Origin: Xestospongia bergquistia
Lineage: Eukaryota; Porifera; Demospongiae; Haplosclerida; Petrosiidae
Length of the DNA: 64,000 nucleotides
NCBI GenBank assembly: GCA_963965975.1
Contig: OZ014412.1
Span: 6,760,501-6,824,500, forward strand
Direction of reading: 5' to 3'
The notes below the pieces were generated by a model. The model did no database searches. It worked only from the letters and a program-made list of their open reading frames with translations, and was not told the origin of the DNA. Made by a program: the position numbers and the translations under genes. Shown in pieces: positions 1 to 10,922 of the stretch; position 1 is the first letter of the stretch, and each line of letters starts with the position of its first letter.

Positions 1-939
1 TTTGGTGTGTGATTATATGTGTATATTACAACCAAATTATATTTATGAAAGCTATTGAGTTAACTAACTGTATTATAATAATTTACTATAATAGAATGCT
101 TATGTCAATTATAGTATGAAGATTAAGCATTAATCATTTGTTAAGTCTAGTCATAACTCTCATATGACTGTTGTCTCTTAGATGTATTGGCAATGTATGA
201 GATCAGGTGGGCACATTGTTTATGTGTGCATAACTTATATTTCCTTAATTGAGTATAATTTAGCCTCACATGAGTAGTTTCTTATTACTTTTGTAATCTA
301 ATTTACACAGATGCAAACTGAAATATTATTTTCATAAGTCTGTTTCTTTAATATGAACTAGTTTGATAAACACTATTTATTGACAATAACCAAATGTATA
401 TGTCCTGAGAATTTCATAGTTATGTTTTACTAGTCTCAGATAGATAATAAACACAACCATATTCATGAATTAACTACTTTCTCTAATCATCAGATAACAA
501 AGAAACCTAGTATAAAGAACATTGTAGATTCAGTACATATGTTTGGTCTAATGTTAAATTCTAAAGTGAAATATCTCTATTGTGGACATTTTGGGACCTC
601 TTAGAAACCACCTTTGCTATATAAGGGTGCCCTCAATAGAGAGATTTACAATGCTGTATGAATATTACTATAATGTATAATGTAAGGATCAGTCAGTATA
701 TGTAGTTTTACTTACAAAGACTTTCAAATTAAAACCTAAATAAAATAATATAAAATCTGTCACTCATATACTGAAATCTTAAACAGGAGGGAGTGTCATT
801 TTAAGATAATTCATATCTTATTCTTATCTATATATAATTCCTATCTATTCCTTATAACTTTAAGTTACTATTACATCTCTCACTGTATGTCCAATTCTAA
901 CCAATTTCCTCAATTATTGTCACATTTCTCTTCATGTAG
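1..939 (+). other. Intron of GABA-B-like receptor A
   Basis: This stretch has no coding potential that I can support. It aligns by eye, almost without interruption, to 12290-13116, which is the long intron before the seventh coding exon of receptor B. It ends in a pyrimidine-rich tract and TAG at 937-939. I therefore read it as the matching intron of receptor A, whose first six coding exons lie before the window. Confidence 0.75.
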
Positions 940-3900
940 ACACCACAGCAGCTTTTAGACAACTATACTGCTCTACTACAGGAAGAACAATATCAAAATT
1001 TAAATTTAACTGAACTTAGCATTGTAGCAGTTACCTTTGATACAGTATGGTCTATGGCTATTGGACTTGACAATGCAATGAAACGGATAGCTGTGGGAAA
1101 TGACAGTGGATGTGAGAAGTTATCGGGAGATTTGGTACCTTTAGAACAATTTGATTATACTAATGAAAGAGTGGGTTGTCTTTTAAGACAAGGATTTGCT
1201 GAAGTTAATTTTCTTGGAATTACTGTGAGTTGTAGGATAGATTTTAGGTAGTAACTATTTGTCTGTTAGGAAGTTTAAACTTTAGTCTGGATACTTTAGG
1301 GGGTGTGGATTAATACATATTTAATTAGTGATTGAAATATGAACTTCCTACTGAACAATGATTGTTTACATGAATACACTGCAAAAATGAGCAATAATAT
1401 TCACTACATAACATACAGTGAACAATGTGACAGTTGCCATAGTAGTTGCCTTAGTGTTCACTGGTACAAAGAGAATGTCACTTTTTATTTTTTTTGGTAT
1501 ATATATTCATTAAACTAATAAGTTATACAATCCTTTAATATCACAGCTGAGAAGTGTACATGTCATTATATGACAGCTTACAATTATTTTTTAGATATAA
1601 CTGCTGAGTGACATTTACATTTTTCTGTTTAGAGATGTAGTCTGGTAAATCTTCTTGCATAAGAATGATATACACATCATGAAATTGGTGTTTGACTCTT
1701 TGTTAGTAATATTGCTATTATCATGTAGCAGCTAAAACTATAGTTAGTACCGTCGTTAGGTTTGCCAGGAAACAATAAGTAGTATATGGAAGTTCCAAGC
1801 ATTGATACAGTGTATAGCCTTCCCCAATATAATTGTTGCTATATACATGTGTTTATCCTTTAAATTTTTTCACTATAACTTTCAGCATTAAATAATTAAA
1901 GATGAATAAATTTTCAATTTTCTAGTATTGTTATACTCTTTATCCTCCATCTTCACTCTTATTATAGGGTCCCGTTATGTTTGACAGAAATGGTAGTCGT
2001 CCCGACAATGTTCATCTTGTCAAACAATACAGAATATCTGATAGTAAGTGTCTATGACATAACTTGGCCTGTAATGTTCATTTCATTTCTTCCTATAAAG
2101 ATAGCAACATGTCCATTTTTCCAGAGACAGTAGCTTATATAACTATTGGTGCAAATGAAACTACTTTTAAATTCAAACTTGGTGAATCTAATGAACGAAT
2201 TTGGAAAGGTATACATTATGATATCTCATAGTGACATGTACCACAAATGCCTCATCATAATGGTACATTAAAGACATTTTGTTACTAGTATTAATATTTA
2301 TCTCTGATAGAGGACACTCCTTTACTTAGGAACCCCACCTAGTTATAACAAATGTCATTTGTCAGTTTAGAATGTATAATATATACTGCCATATTGCTTA
2401 TAGTACAGACAACTTATTCTATTTGTATCACTACACTTTATCCCTTAGATGGCACTCCTCCTTATGACGGTTTTCCGGAGGAGACTATACATCAAAATCA
2501 TCTAGCATTGATTATAATTTATGATATTGCAGCATTTGTTGGTCTCATCTTTGTGGCAGTATGTCTTTTGTTTAATATTTTCTTCAGAAATAAAAAGTCG
2601 GTAACTGGATATTATATATGTTAATTTGATTCTCTCTCCCTTCCTCCATCTTTCTATAGAGCTGTCAAACTTGCCAGTCCTAATTTGAATTATCTTATAA
2701 TTGTAGGGGCTGCACTCATGTACATATGTGTCTATTTCTATCTATACTCCTCAACAGTAATGGATGTACAGACTGCTTTCTGTAATGTAAGATATAATGC
2801 ATACATTTGCCACCCAAAACTTGGTGAATCTAATGAATGAAATATCAATAACTGGGCTTTTTTAAAATTGGCACAAACATCACTCAATGTTTTTAAACAA
2901 ATTCCTAATTTCTAATCAGCAATGCTTTTGGTCAGGTTTTTTAAGTTAAAAGTAGACTGATTAGGTCTTTGAAAGATTGTTATTTTTATAATAACCCTAA
3001 CACTTTTTTCACACAGATTCGATTCTACTTGTTCTCTTTGGGATATACCCTTAGTTTTGCTGTCATTCTTTCTAAAACATGGAGAGTTTATTACATCTTC
3101 TATAATCCAACTACTCAAAAGAAGGTTTGTTACTTATTAACAAGATAGTGCTCATCAACAAACTCTCTCATTCAGGCATTAAAAGATTGGGTTTTATTTG
3201 TTGCAGTGTTAGTTATAGTGGGTATTGATTTGATCATTATTCTAGTTGGATCTATCATTCCTCAGTCACGACTGATAGCTACAAAAAAAACAGACACACA
3301 GCATCCACAGACAACAACAGTAAGTAATTCCCATATGTTATATGTTATATATTTGTTATGCTATGTGATCAGCACAATTGTCTGAAATTTTAAAATTGAA
3401 TTTGATTAATAGTTACAAAGTCATTGCAAGTCAGCTCTTTCTATATAGTTCATATAACAATATCATAAAACAATATGTTCTAAACAAACATACAGTACCT
3501 ATTTATTGAAAACAATCTGTGGATAAAAAATGCATGAAAGAATAATTGTGGATGGTAATTATTAATCTATATTTTTCTTACAGTTTAATTTTTTTTCTGT
3601 ATTATAACTAGACTGATGGTGTCTTTGTAAATAACTTCATCTATGTGTGTGCTCAGAGTGGGTCCAAAATTTGGCTGGCAGTCTCCTTTACATACAAAGC
3701 ATTGTTACAACTAGTAGCAATATTTATGGCATTTCATACTCGTCGTGTTAAAGTTAAAGCTCTGAATGATTCAAAGGAAATAGCTGTCATTATCTATATC
3801 AACAGTATTATACTTGCAGTGTTAGCAGTGACACAGTTTGCACTTGAAAATTATCATGATGTGTATGCTGCCATGTTTGGAATAGCTCTATTGGTAGATG

Positions 3901-4512
3901 CAACTCTGTTCTTAGGACTCATGTTCATTCCAAAGGTAAGACTCATTTCCATAAATTAAGTAAATTTATGTGCACTAAATTTAAAGAATCGATCCTATTC
4001 CTATTGTATAATCCAATTTTATTTACTAGAATTAATATTTCATTTTTTACATATATAATCTCAACAGATGGTTAGTCTATATCTTGATCCAAATGGAGAG
4101 AATGTTTTTAGTCATTCTCTGCCAACAAATCATCCAACACATAATGGAAATGCAACTGCTAATGAGTCAGCAGAGGAGACTATTAGCACTCTACGAGCTA
4201 GAATAAAAGAATTGGAATCAAATAAAGTGACTACACAAGAGGTAAGTATAACAGTACGCATATCTCAACTAAATTTCTGGATATCCTTCATTAAGACCCT
4301 TATAAAACTAAACTTAGTAAGGAGGAACACTTTCCAAGTTTCAAAAGTGTCAACTATAGAAACTGTTATCTGCTTCATCCCTCCATATATTTATCAACAA
4401 TTTTGTTTCACACTGTTAGATAGACATAATTAAAGATTCTTTTATTTAACTCTAGAACCAGACTGAGCGGAGGTCAGTACCTACATTAAAAATTGATGAA
4501 AAAGAAGTGTAG
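940..4512 (+). CDS. GABA-B-like class C GPCR, copy A (3' part, ten exons)
   Basis: Exons: 940-1224, 1968-2043, 2101-2208, 2449-2596, 2660-2786, 3017-3124, 3176-3319, 3612-3935, 4068-4241 and 4456-4512. All introns are GT-AG and phases agree, and nine exon lengths equal those of receptor B exactly. The first three exons are the end of the extracellular Venus-flytrap ligand domain. The next five give seven membrane segments, ending in the class C TM7 signature FIPK at the 3612-3935 exon end. The 4068 exon is a cytosolic tail with a short heptad-like helix (LRARIKELE), like the coiled coil used by metazoan GABA-B receptors to dimerise. Copy A ends with an 18-residue basic/acidic tail (stop 4510-4512), 14 residues longer than copy B. 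Family knowledge: such receptors couple to G proteins at the plasma membrane. The ligand is unknown; a GABA-B relative is far likelier than mGluR because there is no cysteine-rich domain between flytrap and TM1. Confidence 0.88.
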
Positions 4513-4827
4513 TTTTAATGCAGTTTGTACTAGTTAGTAAATTTATGTATTTGTGTTTGAATGCACTTATATTTTTATACATGATGCTTGTCATATGTTT
4601 TTATCAATGTACAATTTCTTGTTAAAATTGAACTTACACTTAAAAAATTGAAATTATAATTTAATAGAATGTAGAATAGTACAATCATATGATTTCAGAT
4701 TATACATTACATTGTTATATTAGTTAAAGAAAAAATTACTAAAAGTTAGAATTATTCTTAAAATCACTTTATTGATAATAACTGTTGAAAACTTTCGCCA
4801 GCTTTTTGCATCAAAAAATGCTAAAAA

Positions 4828-5059
4828 CGGCTCTCAATGGCTACAAATGTGGTCATCATGTCATACCCTCAAGACACATCAATGAGCTACTGAAGAGAAA
4901 ACTATTAAACTAATAATACCTAGAAGTCCTAACGGAAGTGAAAACCATATCATACATGACAGAATTCCAGGTCCACCAATAACATATCCATATTGAAACA
5001 CCAAAGTAATTGGAAAGTCAATATCAATGTAAATAGCTTGTAAAACCAAAAGAATCCTA
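4828..5059 (-). pseudogene. SLC15-like transporter relic (C-terminal end)
   Basis: On the minus strand this region translates to a degraded copy of the last membrane segments of the neighbouring transporters, for example FQYGYVIGGPGILSCM against FQYGYVIDGPSILSCM in the gene at 26887-28638. It covers about the last 80 codons and lacks everything upstream. It sits tail-to-tail with receptor A, exactly as the larger relic at 16850-18900 sits after receptor B. Stops and indels interrupt it, so it is not a working gene. Confidence 0.8.
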
Positions 5060-5140
5060 ATGTCCAATGAGTGGAAGTCATCTACTTTTTTTACTTCTAG
5101 CAATTTTGTCTGTTTGTTCAATTGATCCTACATATAGTAA
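5060..5140 (+). pseudogene. SRCR-receptor first exon relic
   Basis: The sequence matches the signal-peptide exon of the intact SRCR gene at 19161-19236, including the region just after its splice donor (TAAGTGTTAATTACCT). An extra T in a T-run shifts the frame relative to that exon, and the donor GGTAAG has become AGTAAG. The rest of this gene copy is not seen in the window, because a palindrome and a hAT transposon follow directly. Confidence 0.7.
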
Positions 5141-5229
5141 GTGTTAATTACCTATAATTACCTATAATATATATATTTTATTTAATAAAATATATATATT
5201 ATAGGTAATTAACACTTACTATATGTAGG
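5127..5229. repeat. Large palindrome beside the hAT element
   Basis: The left arm starts CCTACATATAGTAAGTG and the right arm is its near-perfect reverse complement, ending at 5229. The arms are about 43-53 nt, because the left arm carries one extra TACCTATAAT decamer, with a very short centre near 5180. The left arm is native exon 1/intron 1 sequence of the SRCR relic. The right arm is therefore an inverted copy. The hAT terminal repeat begins only two bases later. Confidence 0.85.
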
Positions 5230-5446
5230 TATGGGGTCAAATACATTGAATAGTATTTAAATACAAATACAAATACTCTCAAAATATCAAATACAAAATA
5301 CAAATACTTCTAGCAGGAGTGTATTTCAAATAGAAATACAAATACTTTGAAAAGTATTTAAATACTTTTCAAATACTTCTTTGTACAATCCCAGAACATC
5401 CCCATTACTTGCTTTTACATTTAATAAACTAATCATTATAATTTTT

Positions 5447-7434
5447 TTATTTATTGCATCTAACAAACATAAGTTGTTCAAATGTTTTGTCAGTTAGGCG
5501 ACATTGATCGGGGCGAAAAACTTTTCCAGCTATACTGAACAGTCTTTCCACAGGTGCTGATGACGCTGGGATACAAAGGAACTGAGGAACTATTTTGGCT
5601 AGTGGGGCAATTTTTTTTGATTGTTTTTTCAGAAAGCAATTGAGTCTTCTTCCTGTGGCAAGCAAGGAGAAAGTAGGTATTCTTCCACCAATGTGTCAAT
5701 GTCATTTGAAGCAGTTGTAGTATTAGTAGGATCATCTATCAAACTACTGAAAAAGGTCCTCATTTTTTTGGCCGGGGGCTCACATTCTTCTTCAGTCTGT
5801 TCAGAATTAGGCTCAGTGACTGTGGTGTTGATGGGATTGGTACTGTCACTAGTACTACTGTGCTGGTTAAGTTTAGAGATAAGGCTTGCTTTCAGTTCAT
5901 TATATTCTGAAGGTGTACACCATTTGAGCTTGAACCTAGGTTCCAATGCAGAAGCCAACAAAAATGCATCAATTTCCTCATACTTCGAAAGTCTCTTATA
6001 AACTGATGCTTTCAGATTGGCTACAAACCTGGAAGTATACTTGCGACCGAGATTCTCAATTGTAGACTTCAATACTCTCACACATGGAACGACCATACTG
6101 CTAGTTACAACCTTATCTCCTTGGATACAATGAGTTGCTGTTTCAAATGGTGTCAGAATTTGAACAAGCTCTTCAAGAATTTTCCGGTCATATGGAGTAA
6201 GATGATGAGTGTTAAAAGATTCAAGCTTTTCTTCAGGAATTCTGAGAATGGAACGGATCGTGTTTAACTGAGAGTTCCACCTGGTGACATTAGCAGCTTT
6301 CAGACATTTTTCAGACTCCAAAATCTCAGATGAAAGAGTAGATTTTCTCACATGGGAGACAATACCAGAAGCCTTACTCAAAACCTTGTTGATACTGGGA
6401 GCCTGTTTGAAACCATCTTTGATTACAAGTTGTAATATGTGTGCAAAACATGGAATGTGCTGATTAAGGTCACTGTAAATATCATCTTGTAATTCTTGAG
6501 GCATTTCAAGTTTTTCAACCTCTTCTCCCTCTGAGTCATCAATTTCATCCTCTGAGTCATCATCATTTTCCTCTTCAAATCCAGGAAGTGAAAACGCTTT
6601 CAGCATATTACTTGCACTATCAGTGATGGTAAATGAAACTTTCCTTGATATTTGAAAGGAGGCTATTGTTTTTTTCAAATTCCTCAGATATTGCACTATC
6701 AGTGATGGTAAATGAAACTTTCCTTGATATTTGAAAGGAGGCTATTGTTTTTTTCAAATTCCTCAGATATAGCATCACCTGTATGTGATCCACGAAAGCG
6801 GGAACATGCAAGCATCAGAGACTGTAAACACCAGTCAGCTACATAGTGAGCAGTCATTCCAAAGTAGCTTCTCATCTGCCGACTTGACCAAAGATCTACT
6901 GTTACACAGATTACTTCAGCTTTTTGTAGTGACTTCATGAGTTTTTCTCGTATCTCTGTTGTCCTTTGTGGTAGCAGTTTGGAACTTGATATCTTACATT
7001 TGAAACATCCATAAGATTGCGGAAACGAGGACTATCAACAATGGAAAGTGGTAACAAATCACCAGCTATGAAGGTGACCAGTGCCTCTGTAATTGCAACT
7101 TGATGATGGTCCTTCATGTTATACTTCTTGGGATTAGAGACAAGAGGGTCAAGTGTTGATTGCTGAAGGCTTCCAGATGGTTGAGTACGTGGAGTTTCTT
7201 TTATTCCTTTATACACTAGTTCATGCTTCCGCTGGAAAATGAAAAAATTAAACCTGAAAATAAACTGGTGATTTGGAGTACCTTAATGTGGAGCAAAAAA
7301 TTTGATGTGGCTTTTGTAGATCCTGAAATTGTAGTGGTGCAATGTTTGCACTTAGCTTTAAAGCTACCCTCTACATTTTCTGGAATATCAAAGTGCCTGA
7401 ATACAACTGGAATGGGCTTCTTGGCAGCCATCAC
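5447..7434 (-). pseudogene. hAT transposase (BED finger, broken)
   Basis: Reading from 7434 down, the N-terminus (about 7434-7280) is a BED zinc finger with the CKHC pair and a later histidine (LLHIK). Next come the N-terminal helical region (7216-6935), the start of the RNase-H-like catalytic fold with VTVDLWSS (about 6899), and FTITDSASNMLKAF (about 6640-6600), which holds a catalytic-type aspartate region. The insertion domain follows. The C-terminal hAT dimerisation motif SSAPVERLFSIAG lies near 5561-5525. An exact 79-bp tandem duplication (6612-6769) shifts the frame in the middle, and the frame also changes near 6935 and near 5650. The full protein would be around 640 residues, normal for hAT. 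Function when intact: cut-and-paste transposition in the nucleus. It is now dead. Confidence 0.85.
6612..6769. repeat. Exact 79-bp tandem duplication inside hAT transposase
   Basis: The segment starting TTGCACTATCAGTGATGG at 6612 recurs at 6691 with no difference that I can find over 79 bp. As 79 is not a multiple of three, it breaks the transposase frame. The perfect match says the duplication is recent or that repeat number is unstable. Confidence 0.9.
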
Positions 7435-8788
7435 AATCCTTTTTCAAGTAGTCAGTCACAAAAATACAGGTGTCAGATGTATTTAAACAGCTGCTTTTAT
7501 TAAACTTCAAAGAAAAGCGTTAGCAGCTGTTTCCTTTGATCACTTATTGGTACTCAAAGGTGTTAACAGATCTTACACATAATTATGCAGAAGAAATAAC
7601 AAACAATTTAAAAGGAGTATTTGAAGATTTCACGAAGTATTTGAAATACAAATACAAATACAAATACTTCCTGTTTCAAAATTTCAAAATACAAATACAA
7701 ATACAAATACTCAAAAAAAGTATTTAAATACAGCTAAATACAAATACTCATGTATTTGACCCCAAGTGATGCACAGTCACTGTGTGTGTGTGTGTGTGCA
7801 TCATGACATTATATACAGAAAAACTGTAGACAATTATAATAAAAATAATTTTTTTGACACTCCTTGTTAATGTAATTAGATAAATATTGATAATAGAAAT
7901 ATGAGATAGTAATAATACTGTAAATATGCATATTGTATATATCTTTTAAACATGTAAACCAATTCCTACAACTTTTAAAATGTTTGTGTCAAAAACAATT
8001 GTTGTATAAATTGTATTATCATTAAAAATTATAATTTCTTTATTTCAAAAATTGCATGATTGTAATAAAACTGACAGTTTAATAAGTCATTATAGTATAT
8101 ACACTGACAAGTCTATCTTATTTTGTTTTTGTAGTCTCCCTTGTTTTATTTTCACCATTTTCTTTCTATAACTGTTTGTGTATTAACACTTTGCTATGAC
8201 AACAATGTACTTTAACCTCAGTGTTTTTTTTCAATTGGGTTCATACAGCTCAACTAATTAATGTCAAAGGTCATCCAAACATGGTTAATAGGTATCCTCA
8301 AAAGTAAAAGTTCTTAAAAATTAATAATAATTTATACTACATGTTTATTATATACATATGTACAGTATATGTTACTGATATATTATGTATATCATTTTTT
8401 CAGCATTGTTTATTAACCAAGGAGACCACTACTTTGTATCAACTTCGATACACAGATACCTGCCTACAATATACCTATCAAAACACAGATACAAACATGT
8501 GATATTATTGTATTTACAAATGATGGTCTTTGAATTATACATGATATCATACAGGATGTTCTTAATAGTCACAAAAGGGAAAAGTATGGTCAATCAACAA
8601 AATTATGTTTGAGGATTAGACTGAATAAAGCACAACCAATATATAAATAAATAAATATAAAAGCAACATGCCTATAAACACAAGCTACTTAATAAATCTG
8701 GTACCAGAATCAAGCAATCCTCTTGAGACTAACCTCCTTTTCAGAAATTAACAAAAAGGAAGTACATTAAACAGCTGGTCAAACATTA

Positions 8789-8915
8789 AGTTATTAAACT
8801 CGTTATTAAACTACAGTAGTTATTAAACTAACGTAGTTATTAAACTATTCTAGCAGTTATTGAGCTACTAGTTATTGATACTAGTTATTAAACTAGTATA
8901 GTTATTAAACTATAC
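8789..8915. repeat. GTTATTAAACTA minisatellite
   Basis: At least seven imperfect copies of a unit around GTTATTAAACTA, spaced 15-22 bp, sometimes in near-palindromic form (ACTAGTTATTAAACTAGT). Confidence 0.75.
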
Positions 8916-9230
8916 TTCCATAAATGTACATACATACCATGTTCCCTACCTGTCTAGCAATTATGACAATATCTTCTCCATTGCTAATACATTAATAGCA
9001 TATTTCCTGTAGCATAATAAAAACATGAGACAATCATAAATAAAATATCTACCTTACAGGAAATGAACATTTAAAGATAAAAGTGCCAGTTACCAAAACT
9101 TTAAGGACAATCATTAATTTTCTCTTTCTGATATCTAAATCATTAAAGTCATGTAACAGTCATGCGATCACTAAAATTGAGATAGAATTGAAAATGCAGG
9201 GGTAATCACTCAAGCAAACAGACGTAATAA

Positions 9231-9246
9231 CCACGTGGGACGTGGT
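9231..9246. promoter_or_regulatory. E-box pair upstream of receptor B
   Basis: CCACGTGG at 9231-9238 is a perfect palindromic E-box, followed directly by ACGTGG. It lies about 175 bp before the chosen start codon of receptor B. The same octamer stands upstream of the SRCR gene (19008-19015). A regulatory role is inferred from position and shared occurrence only. Confidence 0.45.
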
Positions 9247-9410
9247 GAAGTTCTTTTATTAGCACTGTGGGGGAATACTAAACAACTCCGTATACTCAAA
9301 ACCACCGACAATAATAATATAATCTAAATAATCAATTGGGCGGGATGATCATATCAATAAACCATAGCAGTTTATCTACGAGTCGTTTCATTTTCCAAGT
9401 AACAGTAACA

Positions 9411-10886
9411 ATGTATTCTCGTCTCATTGTTTGTCTGTTCTGGTCCCTGTTTTATCTATCTGTTGGTACTCACAGCAGTAATGATGGCAAGTTTCCACTC
9501 CATTTTGGATATATTACCACAAAGACTGGAGACTTCATTGCTAGTGGTGGAATACCAATTGTTGATTTGGCGCTACAGATAATCAATGAACGAGACGGCA
9601 TTTTGCAGAATTATACTCTAAAGTATACAGATGTATTGGATTCTGGAGTAAGTGTATTCTAAATACTAATCACAGCAAAAATATATCACTCTGATTAACC
9701 AATATACATCTGCAACAGTCCTGATATTTTCCCTGTCATACTGCTATGTGTAAAAGTATGTCAACAAGGAAAGCAAGGTGTAACAAGTTTGCACCCCATG
9801 TATACATGCCTGCATACCTGTATATAATAATATGTTACCCTTTTATAGATCAATATATTACATATTCAAATATATATATCAATTTATTAGATATAACATC
9901 ATATATCTATTAATCTATTAAAGAGTGTACAGTAATCAAGTTGTTCACTCATTTCTTATATTATGACAATGATAGTATATCAACATGTTTAACAAATATT
10001 TCATTTTTAGTAGTTTGTATGATCAATACAGTTTTGTTTCCTTACATACACAGTGTAGTCAAACTACTTCTTTGGATGCTTTCTTTAAACTATTTCAAAG
10101 GAACACAACTTATGTGACATTGCTAGGATGTGGTTGTTCTCCAGCAACTATCCCTGTAGCAGAAATCAGCCATTACTGGAATATACCACAGGTAAAAAAG
10201 TAGCAACAATAAATATATAAAATAAGAAACTTCAAACAAGTATGCATTCCAAGTTGATCTTGAAATTTAGACCTAAACAATGGAATTCTTTTTTGAGTAA
10301 ATCATAAGTAGATTGACATCAATATAATTATTGTTTTCATCATGTCAAAGAGAATTAGTGTGATGTTATATCCTGAAGAGTTCACAGACTTAATAGACCA
10401 TAATGTTAACTGAGTGATTTGGAAGGAATTATAAAATTATGATCTCCAACAGTTTACTTTTCAGTGTTGTATTCAAGTTAACATGGGAGAATACAGAGCC
10501 CCAGTGGGATTCTCCAAGCTTCAGATGTAGTCGAAAGGGGAAAGTCCAAGCCTTAGACAGCATTCTTTAATGTTTAATTAATTAATGTTTAGGGTTTAAG
10601 GTGAGAGATCAATTTTATACTATCCAAGTCATGGACTATCACACTGGGCTTCTGGAGGAAAAGGATACGCTTGTACTATTTATTGCTGATCAAATCAGTT
10701 TATTTATATTCTACTGATCCACCATGGCAACAAATGCCCACCAGTATATCACTCAACAGGATTGTTTAATTATACTTTAACTTGTGATATAGACCTCTAG
10801 TTATATTTTATCACAATAATAAAATTTATTGGTACACTAAAACTATGTAACTATGTAACATATGCTCACACACACACATACTTTCA

Positions 10887-10922
<36 letters not shown>

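Larger units (their letters stand above)
5232..7764 (-). mobile_element. hAT-type DNA transposon, inactive
   Basis: The ends are 15-bp terminal inverted repeats: TGGGGTCAAATACAT at 5232 and its reverse complement ending at 7764. Just inside both ends are many copies of CAAATA/GTATTT forming subterminal repeats. The interior carries a BED-finger hAT transposase on the minus strand (5447-7434). Length, BED domain and C-terminal dimerisation region fit the hAT superfamily. I see no matching 8-bp target duplication: TGTAGGTA stands on the left and AGTGATGC on the right. One flank has therefore been rearranged. The element lies in what was intron 1 of an SRCR gene copy; sequence after 7773 resembles 19265 onward. 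Confidence 0.85.
7765..9335. other. Non-coding region between unit 1 and receptor B
   Basis: About 1.6 kb with no supported gene. The first 100-150 bp (a TG microsatellite at about 7781-7799, then sequence like 19265-19345) look like the remains of SRCR intron 1. The middle is featureless AT-rich DNA. Near 8789-8915 there is a small tandem repeat, and the last part is the promoter side of receptor B. Confidence 0.6.

Noticed and set aside
2352-2624. A separate small membrane protein of 90 residues
   Set aside because: This is the TM1 exon of receptor A read through its flanking introns. The real exon is 2449-2596.
5621-6001. Plus-strand 126-residue ORF
   Set aside because: It is antisense to the hAT transposase.
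5224-7772. 8-bp target duplication for the hAT element
   Set aside because: The flanking octamers TGTAGGTA and AGTGATGC do not match, and shifting the ends by one or two bases does not help.
8385-8612. 75-residue plus-strand ORF
   Set aside because: No signal peptide, no domain, low-complexity AT-rich codons and no homologous copy in unit 2.
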